In this document: piece after piece, positions 1 to 5,104 of the stretch
Position numbering within the stretch: the first letter of the stretch is position 1
Layout of the letters: each line of letters opens with the position of its first letter
NCBI GenBank assembly: GCA_031283825.1
Contig: JAITAZ010000084.1
Span: 1 to 5,104, forward strand
DNA: 5,104 bases
From: Planctomycetaceae bacterium
GTDB taxonomy: Bacteria; Planctomycetota; Planctomycetia; Pirellulales; Thermoguttaceae
Direction of reading: 5' to 3'
Made by a program: the position numbers and the translations under genes
Notes under the pieces: generated by a model
Database searches by the model: none
Told to the model about the DNA's origin: nothing
Seen by the model: only the letters and a program-made list of their open reading frames with translations

Positions 1-224
1 GGTTTTTGGTTATTTGTAATTATTCAGTCGAAGTATTTTTTAAGGGACATTAGGGACGTTTTAGTTTAAAATCTATTTGAAAAGACTCAATAGCGACATC
101 TTTTGAGTCTTTTGGGAATCTCTAAAAATTATTTGTAACCACAGAGAATGCAGAGAGCATAAAGAAGTTTTTTAAAAAATTAAATTTTGATTTAAATCAA
201 TAATTCTTCTTTTATTAATTTATA
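1..224. other. Non-coding AT-rich region at the left edge
   Basis: All six frames are interrupted by stops within short distances, including at the window edge, so no partial gene enters from the left. The stretch holds the hairpin at 80-113 and a fragment from about 134 (TTGTAACCACAGAGAATGCAG) similar to 'CCACAGAGAA..' phrases that I recall as dispersed in the intergenic DNA of many environmental bacteria. Nothing else is recognised. Confidence 0.6.
80..113. terminator. Hairpin with A/T-flanked arms, possible bidirectional terminator
   Basis: AAAAGACTCAA (80-90) and TTGAGTCTTTT (103-113) form a perfect 11-base-pair stem with a 12-base loop. The T-run on one side and the A-run on the other belong to the stem, which suits a terminator working in both directions. 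It lies about 415 bases past the secretin stop, so it could end read-through from that gene or a gene arriving from the left. Confidence 0.4.
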
Positions 225-256
225 GTAACCGTTCACGCTCAAGAGAAAAAATCCTA

Positions 257-275
257 CGCCCTGAAAGGGCAACGG
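257..275 (+). repeat. Palindromic repeat with CCCTGAAAGGG core, copy 1
   Basis: GCCCT-GAA-AGGGC is a five-pair hairpin. A second copy sits at 324-342 (CGCCCTGAAAGGGTAGCGG, same orientation) and an inverted degenerate copy at 429-447 (CCGTTGCCTTTTTAGGGCG). All three end in a CGG/CCG-type flank, so they belong to one repeat family. Confidence 0.65.
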
Positions 276-283
276 AGTTTTAA

Positions 284-302
284 CCCGCCGCAACGCGGCG
301 GG
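284..302. repeat. GC-rich hairpin CCCGCCGC-AAC-GCGGCGGG
   Basis: An eight-pair, all-GC stem with a three-base loop lies in AT-rich surroundings between two CCCTGAAAGGG copies. It would form a very stable structure in RNA or single-stranded DNA, typical of REP-like palindromic repeats. No T-run follows it on either strand. Confidence 0.7.
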
Positions 303-323
303 CTAGAATGCGCCAAAACGAAT

Positions 324-342
324 CGCCCTGAAAGGGTAGCGG
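324..342 (+). repeat. Palindromic repeat with CCCTGAAAGGG core, copy 2
   Basis: CGCCCTGAAAGGGTAGCGG differs from copy 1 (257-275) only in the arm after AGGG (TAGCGG against CAACGG). Same orientation as copy 1, 48 bases farther right. Confidence 0.6.
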
Positions 343-383
343 AAAAATATTATTATGAATATTCGTTACAAATATTAACAAAC

Positions 384-419
384 AATATTCACAATATTCA
401 CTATATTCACTATATTCAC
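384..419. repeat. 9-bp tandem repeat, four copies
   Basis: AATATTCAC occurs twice (384-392, 393-401), followed by TATATTCAC twice (402-410, 411-419). The four units are contiguous and differ only in the first base. It is a small minisatellite inside the 225-521 element. Confidence 0.8.
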
Positions 420-428
420 TAAGAAATT

Positions 429-447
429 CCGTTGCCTTTTTAGGGCG
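429..447 (-). repeat. Palindromic repeat with CCCTGAAAGGG core, inverted degenerate copy 3
   Basis: Read on the minus strand this is CGCCCTAAAAAGGCAACGG, matching copy 1 except for two positions in the core. Together with copy 1 it forms the inner inverted repeat of the 225-521 element. Confidence 0.55.
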
Positions 448-505
448 AAGGAAGATACTTTTTTCACGTAAATAATTACCAAAATACTCTAATTCCGAAT
501 TTGAA

Positions 506-519
506 AACCGTGAACGGTT
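506..519 (-). terminator. Possible weak intrinsic terminator of the secretin gene
   Basis: Ten bases past the TAA stop (529-531), the minus strand reads AACCG-TTCA-CGGTT followed by two more T residues, and an A-run precedes it. This gives a five-pair stem, a four-base loop and a short T tract. It coincides with the right inverted end of the 225-521 element, so a repeat end may have been co-opted as terminator. The stem is short; confidence is modest. Confidence 0.4.
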
Positions 520-528
520 ACTTTTATT

Positions 529-3500
529 TTATGGTCTTACTCCGGTGATGAATTCTTCTTCTTCCTCTTGAATTATTATTCTTGGCGTAACGACCATTAA
601 AATACTTGAGGTATCTCTACCGATAGCAGTGTTCATGAATAATCTTTGAATGAAAGGTATTTTGTCTAAAATAGGCGTTCCTGATTCGATTCTTCCTTCT
701 CTTAATCTTTTTATACCGCCCATTAGAATAGTTCCTCCATCTGGGACGCTCACAGTTGTTTGCACTGAAAACGACGCCATAATCGGTTGCTGAATCGTAA
801 CGCCTGAAGTTGCTCGCGTTGTTGTTTTCACCGTTCCGCGTTTTTCGTCGGCACTTGCCGCCGTTCCATTCGACGCTTCTGAACCGTCAGTTGTAGTTGA
901 ATCCGTTGCGTTTTCATCGCCTACATATCTGAACGTCGAGACCTTTGTTATCGTGTTAAATAACGGATTCAATGTCAAACGCACATACTGACGATTCGGA
1001 GAGACCGTACCGCGCACATTCAACATTTGCCCTTCATTCAACACCGCAATAATCGGCTGATAACCAATCGCAAAATCTCCGACAACCGGAACTACGCTCG
1101 TTACAAAAGGAGATTGCGTACTGTCAACCACAGAACCCATCTGACCATTGAAGATCATTACTTTCGGCGCTTGCAAAACATTACTTCGCGAATCGCCTTG
1201 CGTCGCGCTCATAAAGAAGTACGCCTCAATATCGCTCAAAAGCGCAAATCCCATACGAAGTCCAGAATCAGGATTAAATCCGCCATACATTGGGTCGGCT
1301 AGACCATACGTGTTTTGCGAAATCGGAATCGATAAATCAAATTGGAATTGACTCGGACCTTGCAAACCTACCGTAACATTATTTCCTTTTGCAATGCCTC
1401 CGCTTGTGCTACTGCTACTGCTTGTGCTTGTGCTACTACTGCTATCGCTTGAGTCGCTAGAATCTGACGAACTTGAATTATCGCCGTAAAGCACGACTTT
1501 ATTCGCTGCGCCGTCGTTACGAAGTTTCGCTTGGAAATCTACGCCCATTTTTTCGTAGTAATCATCGCTAATCGTGATGTATCTCACTTCGACCGCGATT
1601 TGTAAATCGCTCAACTTACGCAATTGAGCAAGCAACTCTACAATTTCAGTATGAACCTCTTCCGTCTGCCGAACAACAATACTCATGTTCGGTTCAAACG
1701 GCGTAATTTCAGCTCCTTCGCTTTCGTTGTCTTTCCATGACGTTACGTTTTTTATCAGATTGATAATCATATCGTAATCTGCTCCGCCTCCTCCTGCGGC
1801 ACCGTTTTGATTCTGGTCGGTTGACGGATTATTGGTGAAAGTCGTCCCGTTACCGTTGGGCGTTCCGCTTGAATATTGAGCTTGAATCATGCTAGGCGTT
1901 GAATTCGGATTGACCGCAACGCCGTTTGGATACGGCATATTCGAAGGCATTCCGTTATACGAAAACGGAACGGCAGGATTCAATCGTTGATTCGGATTAT
2001 TCTGATTTACAGGTTGATTCCTCATTGCTCTTTCAATTGAATTTATCATATCGTGCGGCGAGCTGCCGTCGAAATCGGGTGCTTGTCTGATTAAATCGCC
2101 GATGTAATGAGTTTTTCTTTCGAGTCTTCCGCGTGCTTGTTTTGCGCTTGTTATATTTAGCATCTCATTCTTGACGACATAAGCTAAACCTTTTTGACCG
2201 AGTATCTGATTCAACACATTTTTCAACTTTATCTCGCTGTTCAAGTGGAACGACACCGGCGAATCCGACCTAATAAAAGCTTCTTCCAAAGCGTTCCAAT
2301 CAACGTCGATATTCAAACCGGTCTGAGCGCGGAGCATATCAATAAATTCTCTGAATGCGATTGGGCGGTCAATGCTAAAAGAGATGGGCGTTTCAAGTTT
2401 TCTTATGATTTGTTTTTCAGTTTCGGGTCGGTCGTACAGCAAGTCGCTGAATGATTTTCGTTTTTTGATATTATCCCATGCGTTTGAAAATGAAATATCT
2501 CGTCTGAAAAGATTCTGGTCGAGGCTAGCGGTTTCATCAACTCTATGCAACGATTCGAGAACAGTTTCTGCTTTCAGATCGCGATTTTGCTCGCTTCGGC
2601 GGACGTTTGCAAGCATTTGAGTATGTTGAAGAAGTAATTTAGTTACAGGTTCGTTTGGCGCAAATTCGCGTAATTTTTTCGCCATAATAATTGCCTGATC
2701 GTAGTCTTGTGCCGCTGTTAGTCTTGTGCATTCATCGACGTAAGTTTTAATTTGTTCTTCTCTGCTTCGTGCCATTTCGCTTTCGTTTTTCAGTTTGCTC
2801 CAGACTTCTTGATTTTTAGCGTCGAGTTCGGATCGCGACTTATTTTGGTCGATATGTTTATGCGTCGTTGAAACGGCTTCTTCAACATTTTTGTAGAATG
2901 TAATTTTTGTCGTGTCATCGATCTGTGCGTCGTCGATTCGTTGTCGTGCTTTGTTTAGAATTTCGATAGCTTCGTCGTGCCGATGTTCGTTAGTCAGGCG
3001 TCGTGCTTCGGAGATCATTCTGATAATCTCTGAGCTAAGTTGTTGCAACGCCAAACCGCGAGCTTGTTTTGCTTGTTCGATAAAATCTGACGTATCGGGT
3101 AAACTAGTAGCATGACGGGTGCGGGTTGTGTCTTTTTGTTCGTTGTAAACGGCGTTTGATAATTCATTATTGTTGCTATTATTATTCGCGTTATTTATAT
3201 TATTTACGCTGCCGGTATTATTTGTAACGTTGGTAGCTAAAGCGATTTGATTAGGGTCGGCGTTTGGTTTAGCGTTTGAATTAGCGTTTGGCTTAGCGTT
3301 TAAATTAGCATTTGAATTAGCAGCGTTTAAATTTGCGTTTGCATTTGCATTTGAATAAATCGGTTGACGAATAGATTGAGATCGAATAGCGATTTCTCCG
3401 AGTAATTTTGTTGGGTTATCTACGTCATTTGGAAATAGCGAGTCTGGCAACTGCATATTTTTCACGTTTAGGCAGAGGTTTCTTGCGCGTTCGATATCTT

Positions 3501-4356
3501 CGTTATTTATAGCTTCACGAGCGCTTTTCATCACGACGATAGCGTTGTCGAGTTGTTTCTGAGTGGCGAGCGAGAGTTGCGGATGTGCGTTTGTTGAATT
3601 TGCGTTAAGTTGAGTTTGCAGATTTTGTGCGGCGATTGAAGCGCGATAATTCTTGACGTCTATGATACGTTTTGCGACAGCTTGCGGCGTGAGACCGTTT
3701 CGATTATCCATTTCGTTGTAGAGTACATTTTGAGCGATTGCCGTATTATTTAAGTTTTCTGCGAGTTCAGCGTCTCCGTAGTTTAAAAACGAGTTTGCTT
3801 GAGACAGTAGAAACATGGCGAAGTTACGTCTGAATTGTTCGGTTGTTCCGTTTGCTCGTGCGAATTCGTCGAGCGAGTGATGTTGTTTGATGAGAGCGAT
3901 TATTGCTTCTGGTCTATCTTCTGCGGGTTGGTATTGTAGATTTAATTTTTGTACGTCGTTGATGATTCGTTCAGCGTGAGCAATATCGCGAGCTGCGACG
4001 GCGCGTCTGGCTTCGTAAAGTTTTTGTGAACTGATTGCGCGAGCTTGCTCGATTGATAAAGGCGGCAAAGATGCAGGATTCGAAACATGACGAAAATCCG
4101 CCGGATTCAAATTCGGATTCGGATTCGGATTCGGATTTAGACTCGGAATAGGACTCGGAATAGGAGCTGACGCGGGTATCGGCGTTGGCGATTGATACGG
4201 ATTTGACGTATTATAAGCGCGATTTGCCGTAGGTTGATGATTTATAACTTGTGCAAAGAGATTATTTGTGAAAATAATATTTGCAGTGGTTATGGTTAAT
4301 CCGAGTAGTGCGGCGATTATGCCGTACAATTTTTTTGATGATGTTTTCGGTTTCAA
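529..4356 (-). CDS. Large planctomycete-type secretin (type II/III secretion system outer-membrane channel family)
   Basis: Secretins form multimeric outer-membrane pores for type II/III secretion or type IV pili. Residues 1-35 look like a signal peptide (KPKTSSKK, then a hydrophobic stretch, possible cut after LFA). Next come a Pro/Asn-rich linker (41-86), TPR-like helices (100-330), an Asn/Ala-rich linker (336-402), a charged helical or coiled-coil part (420-620), an STN/N0-like domain (655-737), an Asn/Gly linker (781-858), an N-domain (860-945), a Ser-rich loop (961-985) and the secretin core (about 1040-1262) with VPDGGT at 1204-1209 and TPRII at 1257-1261. At 1275 residues it is far longer than common GspD or PilQ (about 650-750), because of the N-terminal half. 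The start is TTG (4354-4356): AAGGAG lies 9 bases upstream, no ATG/GTG/TTG lies in frame before the upstream stop, and a later Met would lose the signal peptide. There are only two cysteines (295, 543). The family call is firm; the system served is unknown. Confidence 0.93.
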   Translation of the reverse strand: MKPKTSSKKLYGIIAALLGLTITTANIIFTNNLFAQVINHQPTANRAYNTSNPYQSPTPIPASAPIPSPIPSLNPNPNPNPNLNPADFRHVSNPASLPPLSIEQARAISSQKLYEARRAVAARDIAHAERIINDVQKLNLQYQPAEDRPEAIIALIKQHHSLDEFARANGTTEQFRRNFAMFLLSQANSFLNYGDAELAENLNNTAIAQNVLYNEMDNRNGLTPQAVAKRIIDVKNYRASIAAQNLQTQLNANSTNAHPQLSLATQKQLDNAIVVMKSAREAINNEDIERARNLCLNVKNMQLPDSLFPNDVDNPTKLLGEIAIRSQSIRQPIYSNANANANLNAANSNANLNAKPNANSNAKPNADPNQIALATNVTNNTGSVNNINNANNNSNNNELSNAVYNEQKDTTRTRHATSLPDTSDFIEQAKQARGLALQQLSSEIIRMISEARRLTNEHRHDEAIEILNKARQRIDDAQIDDTTKITFYKNVEEAVSTTHKHIDQNKSRSELDAKNQEVWSKLKNESEMARSREEQIKTYVDECTRLTAAQDYDQAIIMAKKLREFAPNEPVTKLLLQHTQMLANVRRSEQNRDLKAETVLESLHRVDETASLDQNLFRRDISFSNAWDNIKKRKSFSDLLYDRPETEKQIIRKLETPISFSIDRPIAFREFIDMLRAQTGLNIDVDWNALEEAFIRSDSPVSFHLNSEIKLKNVLNQILGQKGLAYVVKNEMLNITSAKQARGRLERKTHYIGDLIRQAPDFDGSSPHDMINSIERAMRNQPVNQNNPNQRLNPAVPFSYNGMPSNMPYPNGVAVNPNSTPSMIQAQYSSGTPNGNGTTFTNNPSTDQNQNGAAGGGGADYDMIINLIKNVTSWKDNESEGAEITPFEPNMSIVVRQTEEVHTEIVELLAQLRKLSDLQIAVEVRYITISDDYYEKMGVDFQAKLRNDGAANKVVLYGDNSSSSDSSDSSDSSSSTSTSSSSSTSGGIAKGNNVTVGLQGPSQFQFDLSIPISQNTYGLADPMYGGFNPDSGLRMGFALLSDIEAYFFMSATQGDSRSNVLQAPKVMIFNGQMGSVVDSTQSPFVTSVVPVVGDFAIGYQPIIAVLNEGQMLNVRGTVSPNRQYVRLTLNPLFNTITKVSTFRYVGDENATDSTTTDGSEASNGTAASADEKRGTVKTTTRATSGVTIQQPIMASFSVQTTVSVPDGGTILMGGIKRLREGRIESGTPILDKIPFIQRLFMNTAIGRDTSSILMVVTPRIIIQEEEEEFITGVRP
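571..1239 (-). other. Secretin (beta-barrel) domain of the large secretin
   Basis: This part encodes residues about 1040-1262. Recognisable elements in order are a helix with DIEAYFFMSATQGDSRSNVLQ, then APKVMIFNGQMGSVVD, TQSPFV, the strand pair TVSVPDGGTILMGGI, the loop GTPILDKIPFIQRLF and the closing strands SILMVVTPRIIIQ. These match the conserved order of the secretin family core, which builds the membrane barrel and gate. A low-complexity Thr/Ser/Ala insert (about 1145-1182) interrupts the core between two predicted strands. The glutamate run 1264-1268 follows the last strand. As far as I recall, planctomycete members share that acidic tail. Confidence 0.9.
1402..1476 (-). repeat. Serine-rich low-complexity tract within the secretin
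   Basis: Codes for residues about 961-985, almost only Ser with Asp and Thr (SSSSDSSDSSDSSSS...). It separates the last periplasmic N-domain from the beta core. The DNA is a run of related trinucleotides, prone to slippage, so length may vary between strains. Confidence 0.8.
1783..2016 (-). repeat. Asn/Pro/Gly-rich linker in the secretin
   Basis: Codes for residues about 781-858, rich in Asn, Pro, Gly, Gln, Ser and Thr with few charged residues and ending in GAAGGGGAD. It is probably a disordered tether between the STN-like domain and the N-domain next to the pore. Confidence 0.7.
2146..2394 (-). other. STN / secretin N0-like domain
   Basis: Residues about 655-737 start with TPISFSIDRPIAFREFIDML, continue through TGLNIDVDWNAL and VSFHLNSEIKLKNVLNQIL, and end in GLAYVVKNEMLNITS. 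The alternation of beta strand, helix, 'short-lived' strand, second helix and a final strand ending in an L-x-I-x-S pattern is characteristic of the STN domain found at the N-terminus of secretins and TonB-dependent receptors. In secretins this domain lies in the periplasm and contacts the inner-membrane complex or the exported substrate. The assignment is by pattern only; a profile search would settle it. Confidence 0.7.
3166..3351 (-). repeat. Asn/Ala repeat and poly-Asn tract in the secretin
   Basis: Residues 336-366 repeat NA, NAK and NAN units (DNA units such as gcgtttgaatta and relatives), and residues 376-397 are mostly Asn. It links two helical blocks. The repeated DNA units suggest growth by slippage or unequal recombination. 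Confidence 0.8.
4102..4190 (-). repeat. Pro-Ile and Asn-Pro repeats after the signal peptide
   Basis: At 4102-4137 a 6-bp unit (plus-strand ggattc) repeats to encode Asn-Pro or Asn-Leu pairs (residues 74-85). Just upstream in the protein, Pro-Ile-Pro units (residues about 57-71) come from a 12-bp DNA repeat. The tract is probably an extended spacer that lets the mature N-terminus reach across the periplasm. Confidence 0.8.
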
Positions 4357-4361
4357 GCTAA

Positions 4362-4373
4362 GTCTCTCCTTTT
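4362..4373 (-). promoter_or_regulatory. Ribosome binding site that fixes the TTG start of the secretin
   Basis: On the minus strand the sequence reads AAAAAGGAGAGACTTAGC directly before TTG. AAGGAG (complement of 4366-4371) is a near-perfect Shine-Dalgarno sequence with nine bases to the start codon. The reading frame stays open upstream to a TAA near 4432-4434 but contains no ATG, GTG or TTG, so this site and the TTG are the only sensible start. Confidence 0.85.
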
Positions 4374-4378
4374 TGTAG

Positions 4379-4400
4379 CGCCGCGATTTCTTGTGCGGCG
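4379..4400 (-). other. GC-rich hairpin in the leader just upstream of the ribosome binding site
   Basis: CGCCGC (4379-4384) pairs with GCGGCG (4395-4400) across a 10-base loop. It stands out in otherwise AT-rich DNA and ends about five bases before the A-rich start of the ribosome binding site. It could stabilise the 5' end of the mRNA or affect translation. No T-run follows it, so it does not look like a terminator. Confidence 0.4.
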
Positions 4401-4402
4401 AA

Positions 4403-4431
4403 CTTATACGATCAAGCGTTTGATATGTCGG
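4403..4431 (-). promoter_or_regulatory. Possible sigma-70-type promoter of the secretin, with a dyad in the spacer
   Basis: Read on the minus strand, CCGACA (4426-4431; four of six matches to TTGACA) is followed after 17 bases by TATAAG (4403-4408; five of six matches to TATAAT). Transcription would start near 4396, about 40 bases before the TTG codon. The spacer holds an inverted repeat, ATCAA-gcgt-TTGAT (4411-4424), which could be a regulator's operator. Planctomycete promoters are poorly defined and the region is AT-rich, so a chance match is quite possible. Confidence 0.35.
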
Positions 4432-4781
4432 TTATTCAATTTCTGTAACGATTTGGCGTAAATTTTATTTTAAATGACATCGAGCGTTTTTTTTGAAAAG
4501 TTGTAGAGGATATTTAATTTATAGCGATATTTCAAAAAAGACGTTAATAAAAAATAATCGTTATTTTGTCCTTTGACATCTTTTCAATCCGTGTAATCCG
4601 AATGACTGGAATAAACGGAAAAATCCAACGTCTCACAATACCATCGAAAAAAATAGCAATTTTCATTAGAAAAAAATCTCAAAAGAGCAAATAATCTGCA
4701 AAAAACTTTTTTTTGCTACAAACAGACCAATTAGAATAATCAGAATAAAATACCAGACAAGAAAATTTTGGTAATATATTA
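4432..4781. other. Non-coding A/T-tract-rich region upstream of the secretin
   Basis: No convincing reading frame or ribosome binding site is seen. It contains many A and T runs, an AT-only dyad AAAATAA-TCG-TTATTTT (4551-4567), an A/T hairpin GCAAAAAA...TTTTTTGC (4698-4716) and a phrase TCAATCCGTGTAATCCG (4584-4600). That phrase resembles a dispersed intergenic repeat I recall from environmental bacterial genomes. The A-tracts could bend DNA upstream of the secretin promoter. Confidence 0.55.
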
Positions 4782-4971
4782 CTCATGTTACGCTCTTGCT
4801 GATCCAGACAGGTAGGCAACCTTTCGCCGGAAGGTCGCGTTGCCTAAGGCAACAATAAAAAGGATTCGACAATAATTAAAATCAATTCAGATTTACAGTC
4901 GGCTAACGCCGACGCGACCTTTCGGCGAAAGGTCGCCTACCAGATCTGGGGTAGCAAGTGCGTAACATGAG
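4782..4971. mobile_element. MITE-like element with ~60-bp terminal inverted repeats
   Basis: The left arm (4782-4840) and the complement of the right arm (4912-4971) align over about 60 positions with some seven mismatches and one gap, beginning with the exact 12-mer CTCATGTTACGC. The arms contain their own hairpins: GCGACCTTTCG-g-CGAAAGGTCGC (4914-4936) and AGGCAAC (4814-4820) with GTTGCCT (4839-4845). The centre is about 70 AT-rich bases plus GTCGGC-taac-GCCGAC (4898-4913). No coding capacity is present, so it would need a transposase elsewhere. No clear target-site duplication is seen. The transposon family is not recognised. Confidence 0.7.
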
Positions 4972-5014
4972 ACAATAATATAAAAAAAACAAGACCAATC
5001 TAAAATTATATTTT

Positions 5015-5028
5015 CCGTGAACGGTTAC
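5015..5028 (-). repeat. Third copy of the GTAACCGTTCAC motif
   Basis: CCGTGAACGGTTAC is identical to 508-521 over 14 bases and matches the complement of 225-236 over 12. It lies about 4.5 kb from the other copies and 43 bases beyond the MITE-like element at 4782-4971. No inverted partner is visible before the window ends, so a partner may lie to the right or this may be a solo copy. Confidence 0.7.
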
Positions 5029-5077
5029 AAATAATTTAAGTGTCGCTAATTTAACAGATTTTAAATTTAAAAATTTC

Positions 5078-5104
5078 GGAGGGGGGTATTGACACGGGAG
5101 ATTG
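5078..5104 (+). promoter_or_regulatory. Possible start signal of a rightward gene cut by the window edge
   Basis: GGAGG (5078-5082) lies six bases before a TTG (5089-5091) that opens a frame to the edge (TTG ACA CGG GAG ATT). This spacing would suit a ribosome binding site with a TTG start like that of the secretin. The same bases also read TTGACA (5089-5094), a perfect -35 box whose -10 would fall outside. The window ends too early to choose. Confidence 0.25.

Larger units (their letters stand above)
225..521. mobile_element. MITE-like or REP-like structured element with 12-bp inverted ends
   Basis: The ends are exact inverted copies: GTAACCGTTCAC (225-236) and GTGAACGGTTAC (510-521). Inside is a second, 19-base inverted pair: CGCCCTGAAAGGGCAACGG (257-275) against the complement of 429-447, with two mismatches. 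It also contains a GC-rich hairpin (284-302), a further CCCTGAAAGGG copy (326-336) and a 9-bp tandem repeat. No reading frame of useful size is present and no clear target-site duplication is seen. The nested symmetry argues for one unit, probably non-autonomous. It could instead be a cluster of independent palindromic repeats. Confidence 0.5.

Noticed and set aside
384..419. CRISPR-like array from regularly repeated short units
   Set aside because: The units are only 9 bases and contiguous, without spacers. It is a simple tandem repeat.
1..528. tRNA or other RNA gene in the left non-coding region
   Set aside because: The hairpins are isolated stems; no cloverleaf, T-loop motif or other RNA signature was found by eye.
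1027..2620. Plus-strand open frames of 67-91 codons opposite the secretin (1027-1302, 1148-1351, 2194-2454, 2372-2620)
   Set aside because: They lie wholly inside a well-supported gene on the other strand, have no convincing ribosome binding site and encode unrecognisable, Arg/Ser-rich sequences typical of antisense shadows.
2912..3115. Plus-strand frame of 67 codons opposite the secretin's helical region
   Set aside because: Its Ser/Arg/Cys-rich composition reflects the complement of the secretin's codons. No family resemblance.
4573..4599. Plus-strand promoter from TTGACA (4573-4578) with TAATCC (4594-4599)
   Set aside because: The spacer is only 15 bases, the -10 box is poor and no gene follows on the plus strand.
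4782..4971. Structured non-coding RNA or riboswitch of the secretin gene
   Set aside because: It is more than 400 bases upstream of the start, is symmetrical on both strands and has the arm structure of a transposon-like element. Nothing matches a riboswitch class I know.
5046..5104. C-terminal end of a minus-strand gene entering from the right (about 19 codons before a TAG)
   Set aside because: The frame is too short and of low complexity, and the plus-strand ribosome-binding-like sequence argues for a gene in the other direction.

Overview
The window holds one large gene on the minus strand (529-4356), with non-coding, AT-rich, repeat-laden DNA on both sides. The gene encodes a 1275-residue secretin, the outer-membrane channel subunit family of type II/III secretion and type IV pili. 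Its secretin core carries the VPDGGT loop, a tail with TPRII followed by a run of glutamates, and a preceding stretch around PFEPN...VVRQTEEVH. From memory, this combination is typical of the large secretins of Planctomycetota. The organism is therefore most likely a planctomycete, and one with an AT-rich genome. The lineage below phylum cannot be settled from this window.

Layout from left to right. Positions 1-224 are non-coding and hold a strong hairpin (80-113) and a fragment resembling a widespread dispersed repeat. Positions 225-521 look like a small transposon-like element: 12-bp inverted ends, inner inverted repeats, a GC-rich hairpin and a 9-bp tandem repeat. Its right end lies eight bases beyond the secretin stop codon and could act as that gene's terminator. 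Positions 529-4356 are the secretin. Positions 4357-4440 hold its leader: a strong ribosome binding site before a TTG start, a small hairpin and a possible promoter. Positions 4441-4781 are A/T-tract-rich and non-coding. Positions 4782-4971 are a MITE-like element with 60-bp inverted arms. Positions 4972-5104 contain another copy of the GTAACCGTTCAC motif and, at the very edge, a possible start signal for a rightward gene.

The secretin appears to be transcribed alone. No other secretion or pilus gene (ATPase, pseudopilin, inner-membrane platform) is in the window, so its partner machinery is unknown. I see no clearly new multi-gene system. The most notable non-coding observations are the two structured elements that bracket the gene, and a set of matching motifs in inverted orientation at the two far edges (65-140 and 5023-5065).
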